Positions 34,685 through 43,811 of a stretch of 64,000 nucleotides of DNA are shown piece by piece (within the stretch, counting starts at the first letter, position 1; every line of letters begins with the position of its first letter). This DNA is from Macrococcoides canis (lineage in GTDB: Bacteria > Bacillota > Bacilli > Staphylococcales > Staphylococcaceae), in assembly GCF_002119805.1 (NCBI RefSeq), contig NZ_CP021059.1, positions 1,302,001 to 1,366,000 of the forward strand. The letters are read 5' to 3'. The notes under the pieces are model-generated. The model was not told the origin of the DNA and ran no database searches. It worked only from the letters and a program-made list of their open reading frames with translations. The translations under genes and the position numbers were made by a program.

Positions 34685-36308
34685 CTTCATTACCTCCCAC
34701 TGGTCGTCCTAATTCATCAACCGGCGTCCCATCCGGTTGTCTATTGTTTAAGAAGTTATTCAAAGTATTATTGCCATTTAGAACACTCATGCTGTCTTGT
34801 GATGTCGATTCCGACTTGATACGTTCAACCTCTTCATACACCCATTCATCTGTCTTATCAGGATTATTCTGTCTTACTGTCTCTTCAAGTGACTGAACTT
34901 TAGCATTGTACTTAGCAATATTCGCATCAGTCACTTCTTTTTCAGGTACCGGAATCATCGCTTGTACTGTGATGTTAGGCTCTTCAATGATGATGCTGTC
35001 GTTCTCTTTATTCGCTAACCATAATGCACTCTCGAATAATGTCTTAAGGAATTCGACATAATCGTTTCTTATTTGCTCTGCTTTCATCAATGAGATAAGT
35101 AAGTCATAGAATTTTGCTACACCAGACTGAGGACTCGATGTTTCTGTCCTTACAAATTCCATTGCTGCTTGCGATGTCTGTGTTTCTGCTAACATACCTC
35201 TGATGATGTCTTTAAGATATGCCATATCACCGATATTCTTTACATCAATCTGATGTATCTGCATGACTTGACCATTCTCACCGATTTCTTGTATCTCTAA
35301 ATCTCTATGATCAATCTTGTTTTCATCGCCATATCTATCCGCTGCAATCGCTCGAAGTGTATCCATAGTTTCTCTTGTAATACTGATGCGCGGCTTACCA
35401 TTACGCTCAAATGTCTGAGATGCTCTTGTTAAGGTCCAGTTCACTTCATCTTGTCGCCCTGCAAGTCCTTTAAGTTCAGATGAACCTAGCTTATTATAGA
35501 AAGTTGCATTATTCGCAAGATATGAAATAAACGAACGCTTACGACCTTCAAACTCTTGATATAACTGTTCGATACCTATTTTTTCTTGAATGAAAGATAA
35601 ATCTTCTACCTCTTCAAGTTGAGATTCACCATTTCTTCTGAATAACTTATGAAGTATAAGAAGTCTGTCCTCAACTTCACGTTCAGTATAGATATGGACG
35701 TAATCAATACCCGCTTCTTTCTCTTCTTCAGTCTGAGGTAACTCATATACTAAATCATATCCATGCCCATCGTCATGAGGATAATAAACATTACGCTCCT
35801 TGAACATTAGCTTTAACTGTCCATTAATCATAGAAGGTACAGCTACGATACCACCATCAACTAATAATTGAGTGATGTTCATTTTATGATCAATCTTTGA
35901 GTTCTTAACAATCTGGTCTATCGTCTCTTGCTGCAAGTCAATGACTTCACTGTTGTATGAATTATCAACTGTACCCTCAATCATTTGTGCTTCTTCTGTT
36001 GTTGTATCATTTGCTAACTGTTCTTTATTCGGGAAGTTGGTCTTAACTTTACCAATCCCACGACTGATTAATAGTGAAGGTGTATCAACGATAATCTTAC
36101 AGATATTCAACATCAGGTACGGTGTCATAACGTTCTTAGCGTTGTACTCTCCGTATTGCAAGATATCAATAATCTCGCCTTTACTAATTAATTCTTTAGC
36201 TCTAGGAAAGATGCTCGCATGTTTACCATCGTATAAATCACGATAGAAATACATGTCATCATGCTTTTTCTTTATAAAATCTTTATCAAACTTCTTCCAC
36301 TCGTTCAT
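34668..36308 (-). CDS. Portal protein (SPP1 gp6-like)
   Basis: 546 aa. DLYDGKHASIFPRAKELI, MTPYLMLNICKIIVDTPSLLISRGIG, EVNWTLTRASQTFERNGKPRISI and ETSSPQSGVAKFYDLLISLMKAEQIRNDYVEFLKTLFESALW are the usual portal-family elements in order. The C-terminal tail is Asn/Pro-rich. It forms the dodecameric DNA channel of the head. It follows terL by 12 nt; AGGAGGG precedes the ATG. Confidence 0.92.
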   Translation of the reverse strand: MNEWKKFDKDFIKKKHDDMYFYRDLYDGKHASIFPRAKELISKGEIIDILQYGEYNAKNVMTPYLMLNICKIIVDTPSLLISRGIGKVKTNFPNKEQLANDTTTEEAQMIEGTVDNSYNSEVIDLQQETIDQIVKNSKIDHKMNITQLLVDGGIVAVPSMINGQLKLMFKERNVYYPHDDGHGYDLVYELPQTEEEKEAGIDYVHIYTEREVEDRLLILHKLFRRNGESQLEEVEDLSFIQEKIGIEQLYQEFEGRKRSFISYLANNATFYNKLGSSELKGLAGRQDEVNWTLTRASQTFERNGKPRISITRETMDTLRAIAADRYGDENKIDHRDLEIQEIGENGQVMQIHQIDVKNIGDMAYLKDIIRGMLAETQTSQAAMEFVRTETSSPQSGVAKFYDLLISLMKAEQIRNDYVEFLKTLFESALWLANKENDSIIIEEPNITVQAMIPVPEKEVTDANIAKYNAKVQSLEETVRQNNPDKTDEWVYEEVERIKSESTSQDSMSVLNGNNTLNNFLNNRQPDGTPVDELGRPVGGNEDEITN

Positions 36309-36320
36309 TGTCGCCCTCCT

Positions 36321-37613
36321 TTACCATGCGCTTTGTTGTCTTATGTAATCCCCTTTAGGAACTACTACATCATAATCATCAAGCCCATACCACATCGCTG
36401 AGAATGTATGCGGGTCGATATTGAACTGGTCCTCAATGATTTCATCGTTATTGTTAGTTTTGTAAGTTAAGTCTTGCAGCTCGTGTATATGATTTACACA
36501 TTTATCTGAACATATAATACGTTTGAACCGTTTCACTTTCTTTGTGTATTCGGCACGTGAACCGGCATACTTCTTAGCTTTTCTTAGATTCATACCTTTT
36601 TTGTTTAGATATTTGATTGTGCTGTCCTCATGGTCAGCTTTTATAAGTGTTCTGCCTAGATAAGCTAACTCCTGGTACAGTTCTTCATCATCTTGCTCTT
36701 TCGTATAGACTTCATCATAAATGTATAACCACATATTCTTTTCATCTATGGCCATTCGTGATAATGCGTTGAATGAAGTAACAAAACCAAAGTCGAGACC
36801 GTTCTTTAATAATCTCGCACTCGTTCTGTTTACTACTTTCATTACTTCATCATGCGCCATGACTTCAAATTGAGGTAATACCTTCTTACCATTTGCTCCG
36901 AATTGTCCTAGTCTAGCAACTCGATGCAGATCAATATCATAGTTCTTCATGTCATCAAGCTGTGCAATATAATCATCAGGTAAAAAGAAGTTATCATCAG
37001 CTGTTGAATGATGATAGTACGTGTCCCCTAAAACGATTGTCTTTTCTTTGTATAAGCGGTAATCGTCTAATTTAACAACCTTTGCATCTTTATTAATAAA
37101 GAAATGAAGATATGTCCAATTACTTTTACTCACTGGATTTGTAGACAAGATCATATAGTTTCTTAGACGTGGATGTCTTAAACGCCCAATCAACTCTTTA
37201 AACCCTGCATATTTAATCTCAGAACACTCTTCTAACCAGATCAGTGAGATATCATTAATCGATTTCAATTTTCCTGGCTTATCCATTCCTTTGAAAATAA
37301 TCTGACTGCCATTCAGGAATGTTATCTTCATTGGACTAGTAGTAAGTCTTACACCTTTTGTATTGAGTTCTAAGTCATATATTATCTCTTCAAATAGCGA
37401 GAAACATGAATCTCTAATCGTTTCGAATACTTCACGAACAACTAACGCTTTCCGCTTCTCAGATATCAATTTAAGAATGATCTTTAATGCAACATGATAT
37501 GATTTACTGCTGCCATAACCACCAACAAGGAATTGAAACTTCTGATTCCAATCAAACAAGAACTCTTCAAAGCGAGGATTAACCTCTTTATTCAACTGAA
37601 TAGCTTCTGTCAT
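36321..37613 (-). CDS. terL: Terminase large subunit (PBSX family)
   Basis: 430 aa. The ATPase has the Walker A-like [10 protein letters not shown] (about 32-41) and Walker B with catalytic Glu in [12 protein letters not shown] (about 122-133). The motor coupling motif is [12 protein letters not shown]. The nuclease domain contains [16 protein letters not shown] with the first metal-binding Asp, and C-terminal [19 protein letters not shown]. It cuts and packages phage DNA. It overlaps terS by 4 nt. Confidence 0.93.
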   Translation of the reverse strand: MTEAIQLNKEVNPRFEEFLFDWNQKFQFLVGGYGSSKSYHVALKIILKLISEKRKALVVREVFETIRDSCFSLFEEIIYDLELNTKGVRLTTSPMKITFLNGSQIIFKGMDKPGKLKSINDISLIWLEECSEIKYAGFKELIGRLRHPRLRNYMILSTNPVSKSNWTYLHFFINKDAKVVKLDDYRLYKEKTIVLGDTYYHHSTADDNFFLPDDYIAQLDDMKNYDIDLHRVARLGQFGANGKKVLPQFEVMAHDEVMKVVNRTSARLLKNGLDFGFVTSFNALSRMAIDEKNMWLYIYDEVYTKEQDDEELYQELAYLGRTLIKADHEDSTIKYLNKKGMNLRKAKKYAGSRAEYTKKVKRFKRIICSDKCVNHIHELQDLTYKTNNNDEIIEDQFNIDPHTFSAMWYGLDDYDVVVPKGDYIRQQSAW

Positions 37614-38323
37614 TCTCGTCCCTCTTTTCTTGTGATTAAGATTTCTAATGGTTTATCAGATTGTGCTCCATTCTCATTCTGTTGCTTAATTTGTGTTAAT
37701 TGTTCTTGCATAACTGCAACTTGCAACTTACGATAATCATCATCAGCTGCATGTAATGAGAATTGCTTCAATGCACTTCTCAATTCTGCCATTGCTCGTG
37801 ATTGTGCACTTAAAAAAGATGCATACTTTTCATAAGCGAATGAAATCTTATATCCATCTCCAAACTCACTCGTAGATGTTATTTCACTCGTATGATCGTT
37901 AGCATCTTCTACCCACATTACTTTTTGTGCTCTTATGATTGCAGCAAACTGTATTTGTATCTGAGCCCATATAATATCTGCTGCATCCATTGAATCAGCT
38001 ATGCCCATAAGCTCCATCGTCTCTTTAGGAATGTACCTACTCAGTAATCCATGCTTCACAGCAAAGTTGTTCCGTTCTGCGAATTGATTAGGCGGATTAG
38101 GATTCCCACTCTTTCTTCTTATATCTGTTGTATCTTGTGGATGCTTCTTTTTTGCAACTTTCTTGGTTGCATCCTTTTTCTTGGTTGCAACCTTATTCCA
38201 CCCTTCACGACTAATTTTAGATTTCAATGTGCCTAATTTAATGTCGTGCTTTTCAGCTAAATCCTTAAGCTTAAAGTTACCTGTGTCATAATCTTCTTTT
38301 ACTGCTTCCCAATTTGTACTCAT
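37610..38323 (-). CDS. terS: Terminase small subunit
   Basis: 237 aa. The N-terminal helix-turn-helix ([29 protein letters not shown]) is followed by a basic linker [46 protein letters not shown] helical oligomerisation region completes it, the layout of PBSX-type small terminases. It recognises packaging DNA, whose site may lie in or near this gene. Confidence 0.88.
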   Translation of the reverse strand: MSTNWEAVKEDYDTGNFKLKDLAEKHDIKLGTLKSKISREGWNKVATKKKDATKKVAKKKHPQDTTDIRRKSGNPNPPNQFAERNNFAVKHGLLSRYIPKETMELMGIADSMDAADIIWAQIQIQFAAIIRAQKVMWVEDANDHTSEITSTSEFGDGYKISFAYEKYASFLSAQSRAMAELRSALKQFSLHAADDDYRKLQVAVMQEQLTQIKQQNENGAQSDKPLEILITRKEGRE

Positions 38324-38466
38324 GCATCATCAACAACTTCAATCTCGTTCATCTCATATCTCACAACCTTTACGTTACTAAACTCTATTTATTTTTATAA
38401 ACTGGATGAAGTAAGGGGTAACTAATCTTTATAACGCTAGTATCCAGTTAATTTATTGCATTAAAA

Positions 38467-38490
38467 AACACCCACGATTAAGTGAGTGTT
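38467..38490 (-). terminator. Terminator after HNH endonuclease gene
   Basis: AACAC-CAC pairs with GTG-GTGTT; minus-strand T6 tail. It isolates the HNH gene from the terminase operon. Confidence 0.72.
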
Positions 38491-38992
38491 ATTTTGCTAA
38501 TGATTCAAATGCATATGGTTGTAATTCTTTCAATGCATTGTCTCTAACTTTAATAGCTTCTTCTAAGGTTTTGAATCTACCTAAATATTCACCTTTTACT
38601 TGGACTTCGTATTTCTTGCCGCGTCTACAAATGTTTCTATGACCAGTAGTATTTCTCCTATTTCCATTAATTGAAATGTTTTGAGTATTTTGACCCCTGG
38701 TAACTATTCTCAAATTAGATTTTCTGAAATCTAGTATATTTCTATTAATATGATCTACTATCATATCCTTTTGTGGCTTCATAATAAACCGTTGCATGGA
38801 AACCTTCTTGAAACTTCCATTTAGCTGTCTTATATTCGCGTATGGATAGCCATCATTTTTTATGCTCCATCTTCCTTTATGTTCTTTAACAATATTAAAC
38901 GACTCTTCATCTAAGACGCATTCAAATCTATTTTCTTTATGGAATACTTCAATAAAGAATAATCCATCTTTAAATCTATATTTATTTTTCAT
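38489..38992 (-). CDS. HNH homing-type endonuclease with AP2-like domain
   Basis: 167 aa. The HNH core is MIVDHINRNILDFRKSNLRIVTRGQNTQN. The C terminus resembles an AP2 DNA-binding domain (NTTGHRNICRRGKKYEVQVKGEYLGRFKTLEEAIKVRDNALKEL). This combination is typical of free-standing homing endonucleases in phages. GAGGTG sets the start at 38992. It lies upstream of terS with its own terminator, as inserted homing genes often do. Confidence 0.87.
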   Translation of the reverse strand: MKNKYRFKDGLFFIEVFHKENRFECVLDEESFNIVKEHKGRWSIKNDGYPYANIRQLNGSFKKVSMQRFIMKPQKDMIVDHINRNILDFRKSNLRIVTRGQNTQNISINGNRRNTTGHRNICRRGKKYEVQVKGEYLGRFKTLEEAIKVRDNALKELQPYAFESLAK

Positions 38993-39167
38993 ATTTTTAC
39001 ACCTCATATAGACTTTATTTAAGTACCGAAGGTACAAGTACTAAATGTTCAAAAACAAGTTTTTGTTTAATTAGAGTCTACCTTGCCGACCTACCCACCA
39101 TTATGTTCTTATGATTTTGAGAAAAAGTCAATTTTTGAAAATGTGTAAGTTTTGTAAGCCGAGTAAA

Positions 39168-40040
39168 TTAATCGAAGTATAATCTTTTACTATGATGATC
39201 ATTAACTTTATATAAATCATTTATTTGATTTTCTAGTTTAACAATTATTAGATCCATAAAATTAAATACTGCGTCTGCACGATCACTGTTTATAAAAGAG
39301 TAGATTAGATTATCATCATCACGTGAAAGAGTTAGCGCCTCTTCCACAAACCTTTTCGATAAATTTAGATTTCCTTGAATATAATTCGAATAGAATCTAC
39401 CGGAAATTAAATCGTGTTCATTAGAGAAATTTATAAGAAAATTCCAACTTTCTTTAGCTTCAGCAATTGAGTAATGTGATTTAGTTGTATTAAATATACT
39501 TCCAAAAAATAAATTTTCTATTGATTTTCCTGGTTCGTCAGATGGCGGGCAGTTATAGTACTTCAAAACTGCCATATCGTCTATTTTGGAGATACGATTC
39601 AGTTCGACAGTATTAAATACATATATATCTTCTCCATTTCTACGTTTTTCTGAATATATATCTTTCAGTATTTCATGTTTTTTCGGTATACTCAGTTGAT
39701 TGATGACCATCTGTTTGATCATTCTAGCACTTCTTAAATAATTATCTAACTTAGTTATTAAAATAAAATTCTTGTCTATAACGCTTGCACTATGAACATG
39801 TATAGTATGCTTTACTAAGAGTTCATTTGTCTCATTACTTTTTTTAGAAGTTTCCAAAAGTAAATATGTCAGAATCGACATTATTACTACATTTAGACCG
39901 GTCAGAAAAACAATAGTTACTGAATCTGTATTTTTATTACCGATATCTATCCAAACACATGTACTTATTAAAAAAATCACCAAAATTGATAAAAATATAA
40001 TAGAAAATAATTTTAATTCATATTTTTCTTTATCCGTCAT
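39168..40040 (-). CDS. Two-helix membrane protein of unknown function, probable cargo
   Basis: 290 aa with two N-terminal transmembrane helices (about 12-31, LFSIIFLSILVIFLISTCVWI, and 42-63, VTIVFLTGLNVVIMSILTYLLL) and a 220-residue cytoplasmic helical domain. No enzymatic motif is seen; SFINSDRADAVFNFMDLIIVKLE lies near the end. It sits alone between the late regulator's terminator and the HNH gene, so it probably has its own promoter. Such membrane-tethered cargo often acts in superinfection exclusion; here this is only inferred. Confidence 0.72.
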   Translation of the reverse strand: MTDKEKYELKLFSIIFLSILVIFLISTCVWIDIGNKNTDSVTIVFLTGLNVVIMSILTYLLLETSKKSNETNELLVKHTIHVHSASVIDKNFILITKLDNYLRSARMIKQMVINQLSIPKKHEILKDIYSEKRRNGEDIYVFNTVELNRISKIDDMAVLKYYNCPPSDEPGKSIENLFFGSIFNTTKSHYSIAEAKESWNFLINFSNEHDLISGRFYSNYIQGNLNLSKRFVEEALTLSRDDDNLIYSFINSDRADAVFNFMDLIIVKLENQINDLYKVNDHHSKRLYFD

Positions 40041-40078
40041 ATTATCCTACTCTCCCTTTTCTTCTAATCATACAAAAT

Positions 40079-40100
40079 CCCTCTAGTTTTCACTAGAGGG
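40079..40100 (-). terminator. Terminator of the early operon after the late regulator
   Basis: CCCTCTAGT/ACTAGAGGG, a perfect 9-bp stem with a 4-nt loop, followed by ATTTTG on the minus strand. Confidence 0.82.
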
Positions 40101-40106
40101 AAAATA

Positions 40107-40511
40107 TCAATCTTTTAATATTTCAGCAATCTCGTTGATGATCTGATGTATCCTTTGTGTTGATAGTTCAACAGTCTGTGCAATCTTGTCATACCCTACA
40201 CCTGACAGTACCATGTTGAATATCATCGCTTGTTTTTCATCCGTAATTCTATCCCATCTGTTCTGAATGTATCTCACTTTCGTTTCATACTTAGCAATTA
40301 CTGTATCCTGTTTCATTAATCTTTGTACTTCTCTAAGTATTGGATCAGATGTCTGCCCTTGTGGTTTAGGCATTGTTGCTTCAATTCCATACTGTGAGAT
40401 ATTCGCTCCGCATACATCCTCAATGTATTCCTTTCTAAGTTTAGCTACTACCTTCACATTCATCTGATAATCTTTAATCATTCTTACAATTTGATTGGTC
40501 GTATAAGTCAT
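40107..40511 (-). CDS. Late transcription regulator (RinA/ArpU-like)
   Basis: 134 aa. The C-terminal helix-turn-helix ITDEKQAMIFNMVLSGVGYDKIAQTVELSTQRIHQIINEI resembles sigma-70 region 4 and the RinA/ArpU activators of Gram-positive phages. It is the last gene of the early operon, upstream of the packaging genes, where such activators lie. It should switch on late transcription. AAAGGGG precedes its ATG, which lies inside a 24-bp dispersed repeat. Confidence 0.85.
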   Translation of the reverse strand: MTYTTNQIVRMIKDYQMNVKVVAKLRKEYIEDVCGANISQYGIEATMPKPQGQTSDPILREVQRLMKQDTVIAKYETKVRYIQNRWDRITDEKQAMIFNMVLSGVGYDKIAQTVELSTQRIHQIINEIAEILKD

Positions 40512-40518
40512 GGTTTAT
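40495..40518 (-). repeat. Dispersed 24-bp repeat, copy C
   Basis: Starts TTGGTCGTATAAG and ends TCATGGTTTAT on the plus strand. It matches the copy at 48012-48035 in 22 of 24 positions and the copy at 57959-57982 in 21 of 24. On the minus strand it spans the start codon of the late regulator. Confidence 0.8.
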
Positions 40519-40527
40519 TGTTCCCCT

Positions 40528-41013
40528 TTATAAGTAGTTGTAGATAATTCCGTTATTACTTGTTATTGGTCTTTTGTTCTCTTTAAACCAGGTATATGGA
40601 ATGCTAGCTCTATTTAACGTTTCCTTGAGCTCCTTTAGTTCTTGGATGTCTAACCTGTATAACTCGTTAAACTTCGTAAATAAGATAAGAATAAAGCAAA
40701 TGCCACCCTTTTCATGAGTCTTGGTCAAGTACTCGATCTGGTGCTGCTCGATATTCTTAAACGGCAGATTGGTCAGTGATGTCTGCTTTGTATCGAATGC
40801 AATAAACATTCCGTTATAAATGCCGATAAAATCGACTGTTGATTTCTTGGTGTACCTGGCATCAAATATCTTTCCGTTTCTGCTCCTATGTGTCATCGGT
40901 GTTGGAATCTTATTTATTGTCGCTATACCTTTTAAGTCGTATTGAATATTGGATCGTTCGATTAATGTTTCGAGGTATTTACCTCTATTACGTTGACTTG
41001 TTTTCTTTTGCAT
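40528..41013 (-). CDS. Holliday junction resolvase RecU-like
   Basis: 161 aa. RNRGKYLETLIERSNIQYDLKGIATINKIPTP, the catalytic KSTVDFIGIYNGMFIAFDTKQT (Asp, and Glu/Asp-x-Lys metal site), and HQIEYLTKTHEKGGICFILILF match RecU. It is slightly shorter than the host enzyme. It resolves recombination intermediates before packaging. AGGAGG precedes the ATG. Confidence 0.9.
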   Translation of the reverse strand: MQKKTSQRNRGKYLETLIERSNIQYDLKGIATINKIPTPMTHRSRNGKIFDARYTKKSTVDFIGIYNGMFIAFDTKQTSLTNLPFKNIEQHQIEYLTKTHEKGGICFILILFTKFNELYRLDIQELKELKETLNRASIPYTWFKENKRPITSNNGIIYNYL

Positions 41014-41055
41014 TTCTACCTCCTAAGAAGTTCTTTAATACGTTCGTAGATATCT

Positions 41056-41478
41056 TTATCTTCCTGTTGATCCGAAGCCACCTCTGTCCGATTCATAACT
41101 AAACTCCTTTACTTCTTTTGCTATTGGGTACACAACTGGCGCAATCACTAACTGTGCCATCCTGTCTCCCCTCTTAACTTCATAAGGCTGTGTGCCGATA
41201 TTATCTGCGATGATTCCAATATGGTCGTGATATGTGTGGTCTATCGTTCCTAAAATAACGCGCAACTTTGTCTTCACTGACATACCCGAGCGTGGTCTTA
41301 CATGTGCCTCGTAACCTAAAGGTAACTCTATAGCGATGTCTGTTGGAATGATTGACGTCTCGCCTGCTTGTATAGTAATGTCCTCACTAGCATATAAATC
41401 CAGTCCACTGTCAGTTGGGTAGCCACGTGTTGGTAGTGTTGCGTTATCTGATAGTAGTTTAATGTTTAGTGTGTTCAT
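41056..41478 (-). CDS. dut: dUTP diphosphatase
   Basis: 140 aa trimeric dUTPase with all five motifs: PTDSGLDLYA (I), RPRSGM (II), GTIDHTYHDHIG (III), RGDRMAQLVI (IV) and RGGFGSTGR (V). Motif III has HDH where RGE is usual, as in a number of phage enzymes. It lowers dUTP during replication. In staphylococci phage dUTPases also act as derepressors of pathogenicity islands. GGAGGGG sets the start at 41478. Confidence 0.93.
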   Translation of the reverse strand: MNTLNIKLLSDNATLPTRGYPTDSGLDLYASEDITIQAGETSIIPTDIAIELPLGYEAHVRPRSGMSVKTKLRVILGTIDHTYHDHIGIIADNIGTQPYEVKRGDRMAQLVIAPVVYPIAKEVKEFSYESDRGGFGSTGR

Positions 41479-41641
41479 TTGCTTCCCCTCCATATACTTT
41501 GAGTTCTGATACATAAGATAATTTGTTACCACTTGCATTGATTTTACTTGCTACCTGTAATGCAATTTGTTTAGTTTCGTACGTGCCGACAAGTATTTTG
41601 TTGTTGTAATAAACTTGCCATACTGAGAATTTATATGTCAT
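41459..41641 (-). CDS. Small hypothetical phage protein
   Basis: 60 aa (MTYKFSVWQVYYNNKILVGTYETKQIALQVASKIN...), beta-rich, no known motif. ATG 41641 lies inside the end of the upstream gene with GGAGG before it. It overlaps the dUTPase start by 20 nt, part of the packed early operon. Confidence 0.68.
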   Translation of the reverse strand: MTYKFSVWQVYYNNKILVGTYETKQIALQVASKINASGNKLSYVSELKVYGGEANEHTKH

Positions 41642-42110
41642 TGTTGTCCTCCATTTCGATTCGCTCCATTTCATTCATGAGTGCCAATACTGTTTCGAAT
41701 GATTGTATTCTTTGGGGAATATTTTCGTATCGCAATAAAGTTTCCTTCAACTTTCCCAATCGTTTTTCGAGTTGGTCAGCACGTTCATTCGATTCAGATA
41801 AAGCCTTTTGTAATTCTTTAACCAAAGTGTCATTACCAGAAGCGATAATACTTAAGTTAAGACTTTTCTCAAGTTCATCGGCACGTTGTTTTTCCCCTAG
41901 ATATAAATTGTCTAAATCTTTTATTATTAATTCAGCTTCATCAGCACGTTGTTTTTGGTGTTCGTAAAGTTGTTGGTAGTCGTCTATTAATTCCCACGTA
42001 ATGCCCAATTGCTCCGATTCGATATATCCAGTTTCATCTATCCAATATTCACCACTGACTTTTATTACATCGAACACTTTTCCTGTTTTGATATTTCTAA
42101 CCTTAATCAT
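41631..42110 (-). CDS. Coiled-coil phage protein
   Basis: 159 aa. An N-terminal beta module (KVRNIKTGKVFDVIKVSGEYWIDETGYIES) is followed by a coiled coil with three similar RADEAE/RADELE/RADQLE heptads spaced about 20 residues apart. Function unknown. The stop overlaps the next start. Common small structural module of early phage operons. Confidence 0.72.
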   Translation of the reverse strand: MIKVRNIKTGKVFDVIKVSGEYWIDETGYIESEQLGITWELIDDYQQLYEHQKQRADEAELIIKDLDNLYLGEKQRADELEKSLNLSIIASGNDTLVKELQKALSESNERADQLEKRLGKLKETLLRYENIPQRIQSFETVLALMNEMERIEMEDNNDI

Positions 42111-42395
42111 CTATTCCACTCTCCAATCATCAACAATAGTATTCTCAAGCGCTTCTATTACACGCCCTGTGATTTCCATTTGTGCATCATCGCCACTGTT
42201 TACAGCATCGTTATTTATTTTTAGGATTTCTGTTTTAAGGTTATTGATTTGTTGTTTTTGTTGTTCATATAATCTTTTGTATTCCGATTCAAGCGCTTCA
42301 AAATCTCTTTGTCTGTTCATATCTTCTTCGTATTGTTTATCAATGTAATTGTTCATAGTTTTTAAGTAATCATTATTAATCAACAAGTCCACCAT
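42111..42395 (-). CDS. Coiled-coil phage protein
   Basis: 94 aa, almost entirely helical (EALESEYKRLYEQQKQQINNLKTEILKIN). GGAGTAAGG precedes ATG 42395, which overlaps the upstream gene by 20 nt. Similar in style to the next gene's heptad region; function unknown. Confidence 0.7.
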   Translation of the reverse strand: MVDLLINNDYLKTMNNYIDKQYEEDMNRQRDFEALESEYKRLYEQQKQQINNLKTEILKINNDAVNSGDDAQMEITGRVIEALENTIVDDWRVE

Positions 42396-42750
42396 CCTTA
42401 CTCCAAATCAATTCTCCGATTGAACCGTCAGGGTTTTGCAGGTAGATGAATTTGATATTCTTTGTTTTAAGATTGCTTATCTTTCTGTTTTTAACAGAAT
42501 AAAATTGTAAATTATCTTTAATTACCATCGCTCTTTGAAGAGGTGTCTCCTCCGTAATCTTCATTTCTTCTGTGATTGTGAAGATGTCGTTATAGTTAAA
42601 TTTGCCATAAAAATTTAAATCACCGTTAATATCTACAACGAGGTCGCTACCTCGATTACTTTCGAAATCTCTTGATATAACTTCGTTCTTGATAATGTAG
42701 GTAATCAACTCATCCAGTCTTACCTGTCTTTCACGCTTTATTGTTTTCAT
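42376..42750 (-). CDS. Hypothetical phage protein
   Basis: 124 aa. MKTIKRERQVRLDELITYIIKNEVISRDFESNRGSDLVVDINGDLNFYGKFNYNDIFTITEE shows an N-terminal helix followed by beta strands; this type recurs in early operons of staphylococcal phages. No catalytic motif. Its ATG overlaps the upstream stop (ATGA). Confidence 0.75.
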   Translation of the reverse strand: MKTIKRERQVRLDELITYIIKNEVISRDFESNRGSDLVVDINGDLNFYGKFNYNDIFTITEEMKITEETPLQRAMVIKDNLQFYSVKNRKISNLKTKNIKFIYLQNPDGSIGELIWSKDGGLVD

Positions 42751-42920
42751 TCGTCATTCTCCTTTCTAATTCTCCCAATCTCATCATTTTCAATTTCCTG
42801 CACTATTTCAGCAAAATGTAGATACTGCTCGTAATCCTCATCGAAACCTTCTTCGTACGCTTTCGTTTTTACTGTTTCGATATGACTGTTTAATGCGTGC
42901 CACATTTTCTCAAAGTTCAT
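42747..42920 (-). CDS. 57-aa protein of a small paralogous family
   Basis: MNFEKMWHALNSHIETVKTKAYEEGFDEDYEQYLHF... ends with ..RKENDE and overlaps the next ATG by 4 nt. AAGGAG precedes it. The pattern of Met/Leu-Trp followed by Leu-Lys-like helix is shared with the two upstream neighbours, suggesting tandem duplication. Confidence 0.7.
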   Translation of the reverse strand: MNFEKMWHALNSHIETVKTKAYEEGFDEDYEQYLHFAEIVQEIENDEIGRIRKENDE

Positions 42921-43066
42921 TCGTCATTCTCCTTTTCGAGTTGTTCCATCATACTCAATACATCAGCATAAGTTGTATCTTCTAAAAAGTGCGTTTCATT
43001 TTTATCAAATACACTGTTTATTTGCTCTTTCAATTCGTTCCACATTTTTTTGTATTTCACTTTCAT
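42917..43066 (-). CDS. 49-aa protein of the same small family
   Basis: MKVKYKKMWNELKEQINSVFDKNETHFLEDTTYADVLSMMEQLEKENDE. The GGAG 6 nt before ATG 43066 decides the start; an ATG two codons upstream is too close. It overlaps the 69-aa ORF upstream by 62 nt in another frame and shares the ENDE ending with the next gene. Confidence 0.62.
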   Translation of the reverse strand: MKVKYKKMWNELKEQINSVFDKNETHFLEDTTYADVLSMMEQLEKENDE

Positions 43067-43214
43067 ACTCATCTCCTATTCGCTCCATCTCTAGTTCAAA
43101 CATAAACTCGAGCATTTTATCTGCTTCTTCTGCCTTTGTTCCACTAAAGTTCCTCGTTGTTTCTTCTAAGCATGATTTTAATTCTTCCCATAATTCTTCA
43201 TAATCCACTCTCAT
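43005..43214 (-). CDS. 69-aa protein of the same small family
   Basis: MRVDYEELWEELKSCLEETTRNFSGTKAEEADKMLEFMFELEMERIGDEYE... with a strong AGGAGG site. Acidic helical protein with the shared N-terminal LWxELK motif. Function unknown. Confidence 0.72.
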   Translation of the reverse strand: MRVDYEELWEELKSCLEETTRNFSGTKAEEADKMLEFMFELEMERIGDEYESEIQKNVERIERANKQCI

Positions 43215-43224
43215 TTCCTCCTAA

Positions 43225-43281
43225 TTTCGACTACAATCGAAACGTGCGTATAAATCAGCAAATGTTTCGACTGTAATCGAA
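43225..43281. repeat. Two copies of a TTTCGA-N6-TCGAA palindrome
   Basis: TTTCGACTACAATCGAAA (43225-43242) and TTTCGACTGTAATCGAA (43265-43281) are direct repeats of a short palindrome, followed by a further TTTCGA...TTCGA pair to about 43308. They lie in the leader between two early genes. Confidence 0.7.
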
Positions 43282-43307
43282 CCTTTCGACATTTCCGAAC
43301 AGTTCGA

Positions 43308-43523
43308 TTAATTAATCTCCTCTATCCTTATAACTCTCTTGTTACATACTGAACAATATAGATACTTGCTTACATTATGTTTTGCTGAAACGTACATATC
43401 CGAATTTGATCCATCTTCTAAATAACTACCAGTATTATCAAAGTGAATTATTCCACTACCGTAATACGAAAACTTTTGATAAAAAGATTTTTCGCTTCCA
43501 CAGTTAGAACATTGAATTGTCAT
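43308..43523 (-). CDS. Zinc-ribbon protein
   Basis: 71 aa with CSNCGSEKSFY at the N terminus and YCSVCNKRVI at the C terminus, two CxxC knuckles that can hold one zinc ion. GAGGAGG precedes the ATG. It probably binds nucleic acid or protein; no specific role is known. Confidence 0.75.
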   Translation of the reverse strand: MTIQCSNCGSEKSFYQKFSYYGSGIIHFDNTGSYLEDGSNSDMYVSAKHNVSKYLYCSVCNKRVIRIEEIN

Positions 43524-43544
43524 CGTCGTTTTCCTCCTCGCATT

Positions 43545-43769
43545 TTATCTACTCCTATCAGTACGCAAATCTCCATCTACTTCTGGACTATATAAGACAG
43601 TTAAATCACTGTCTAACCAGTCATCTTTTTTAACTTCAATTAATTCAATTTGACTAAAAGGAATTTCAATGTTGCCAAATTGCAAGTCAACACATTCGTT
43701 CAACCAATCAATACAACGCACAGCGTATCTATTGTTATCTAACTTCCAAAGTGCATGAAAATATTTCAT
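43545..43769 (-). CDS. Small hypothetical phage protein
   Basis: 74 aa (MKYFHALWKLDNNRYAVRCIDWLNECVDLQFGNIEIPFSQIELIEVK...), SH3-like beta content, no motif. GAGGAGG site. Early-operon gene of unknown role. Confidence 0.7.
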   Translation of the reverse strand: MKYFHALWKLDNNRYAVRCIDWLNECVDLQFGNIEIPFSQIELIEVKKDDWLDSDLTVLYSPEVDGDLRTDRSR

Positions 43770-43811
43770 AATATCCTCCTCTTTAACATTTCGTTTTTTC
43801 AGATGGTTCGA

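Noticed and set aside
38324-38488. Short leader ORF (10 codons) before terS and possible pac/cos site
   Set aside because: The leader [10 protein letters not shown] overlaps the terS start, but it is too short to support; no recognisable packaging-site sequence.
39038-39167. Inverted repeats with AGTAC/GTACT and AAAAAC/GTTTTT
   Set aside because: Short and A/T-rich, possibly a weak terminator; not strong enough to call.
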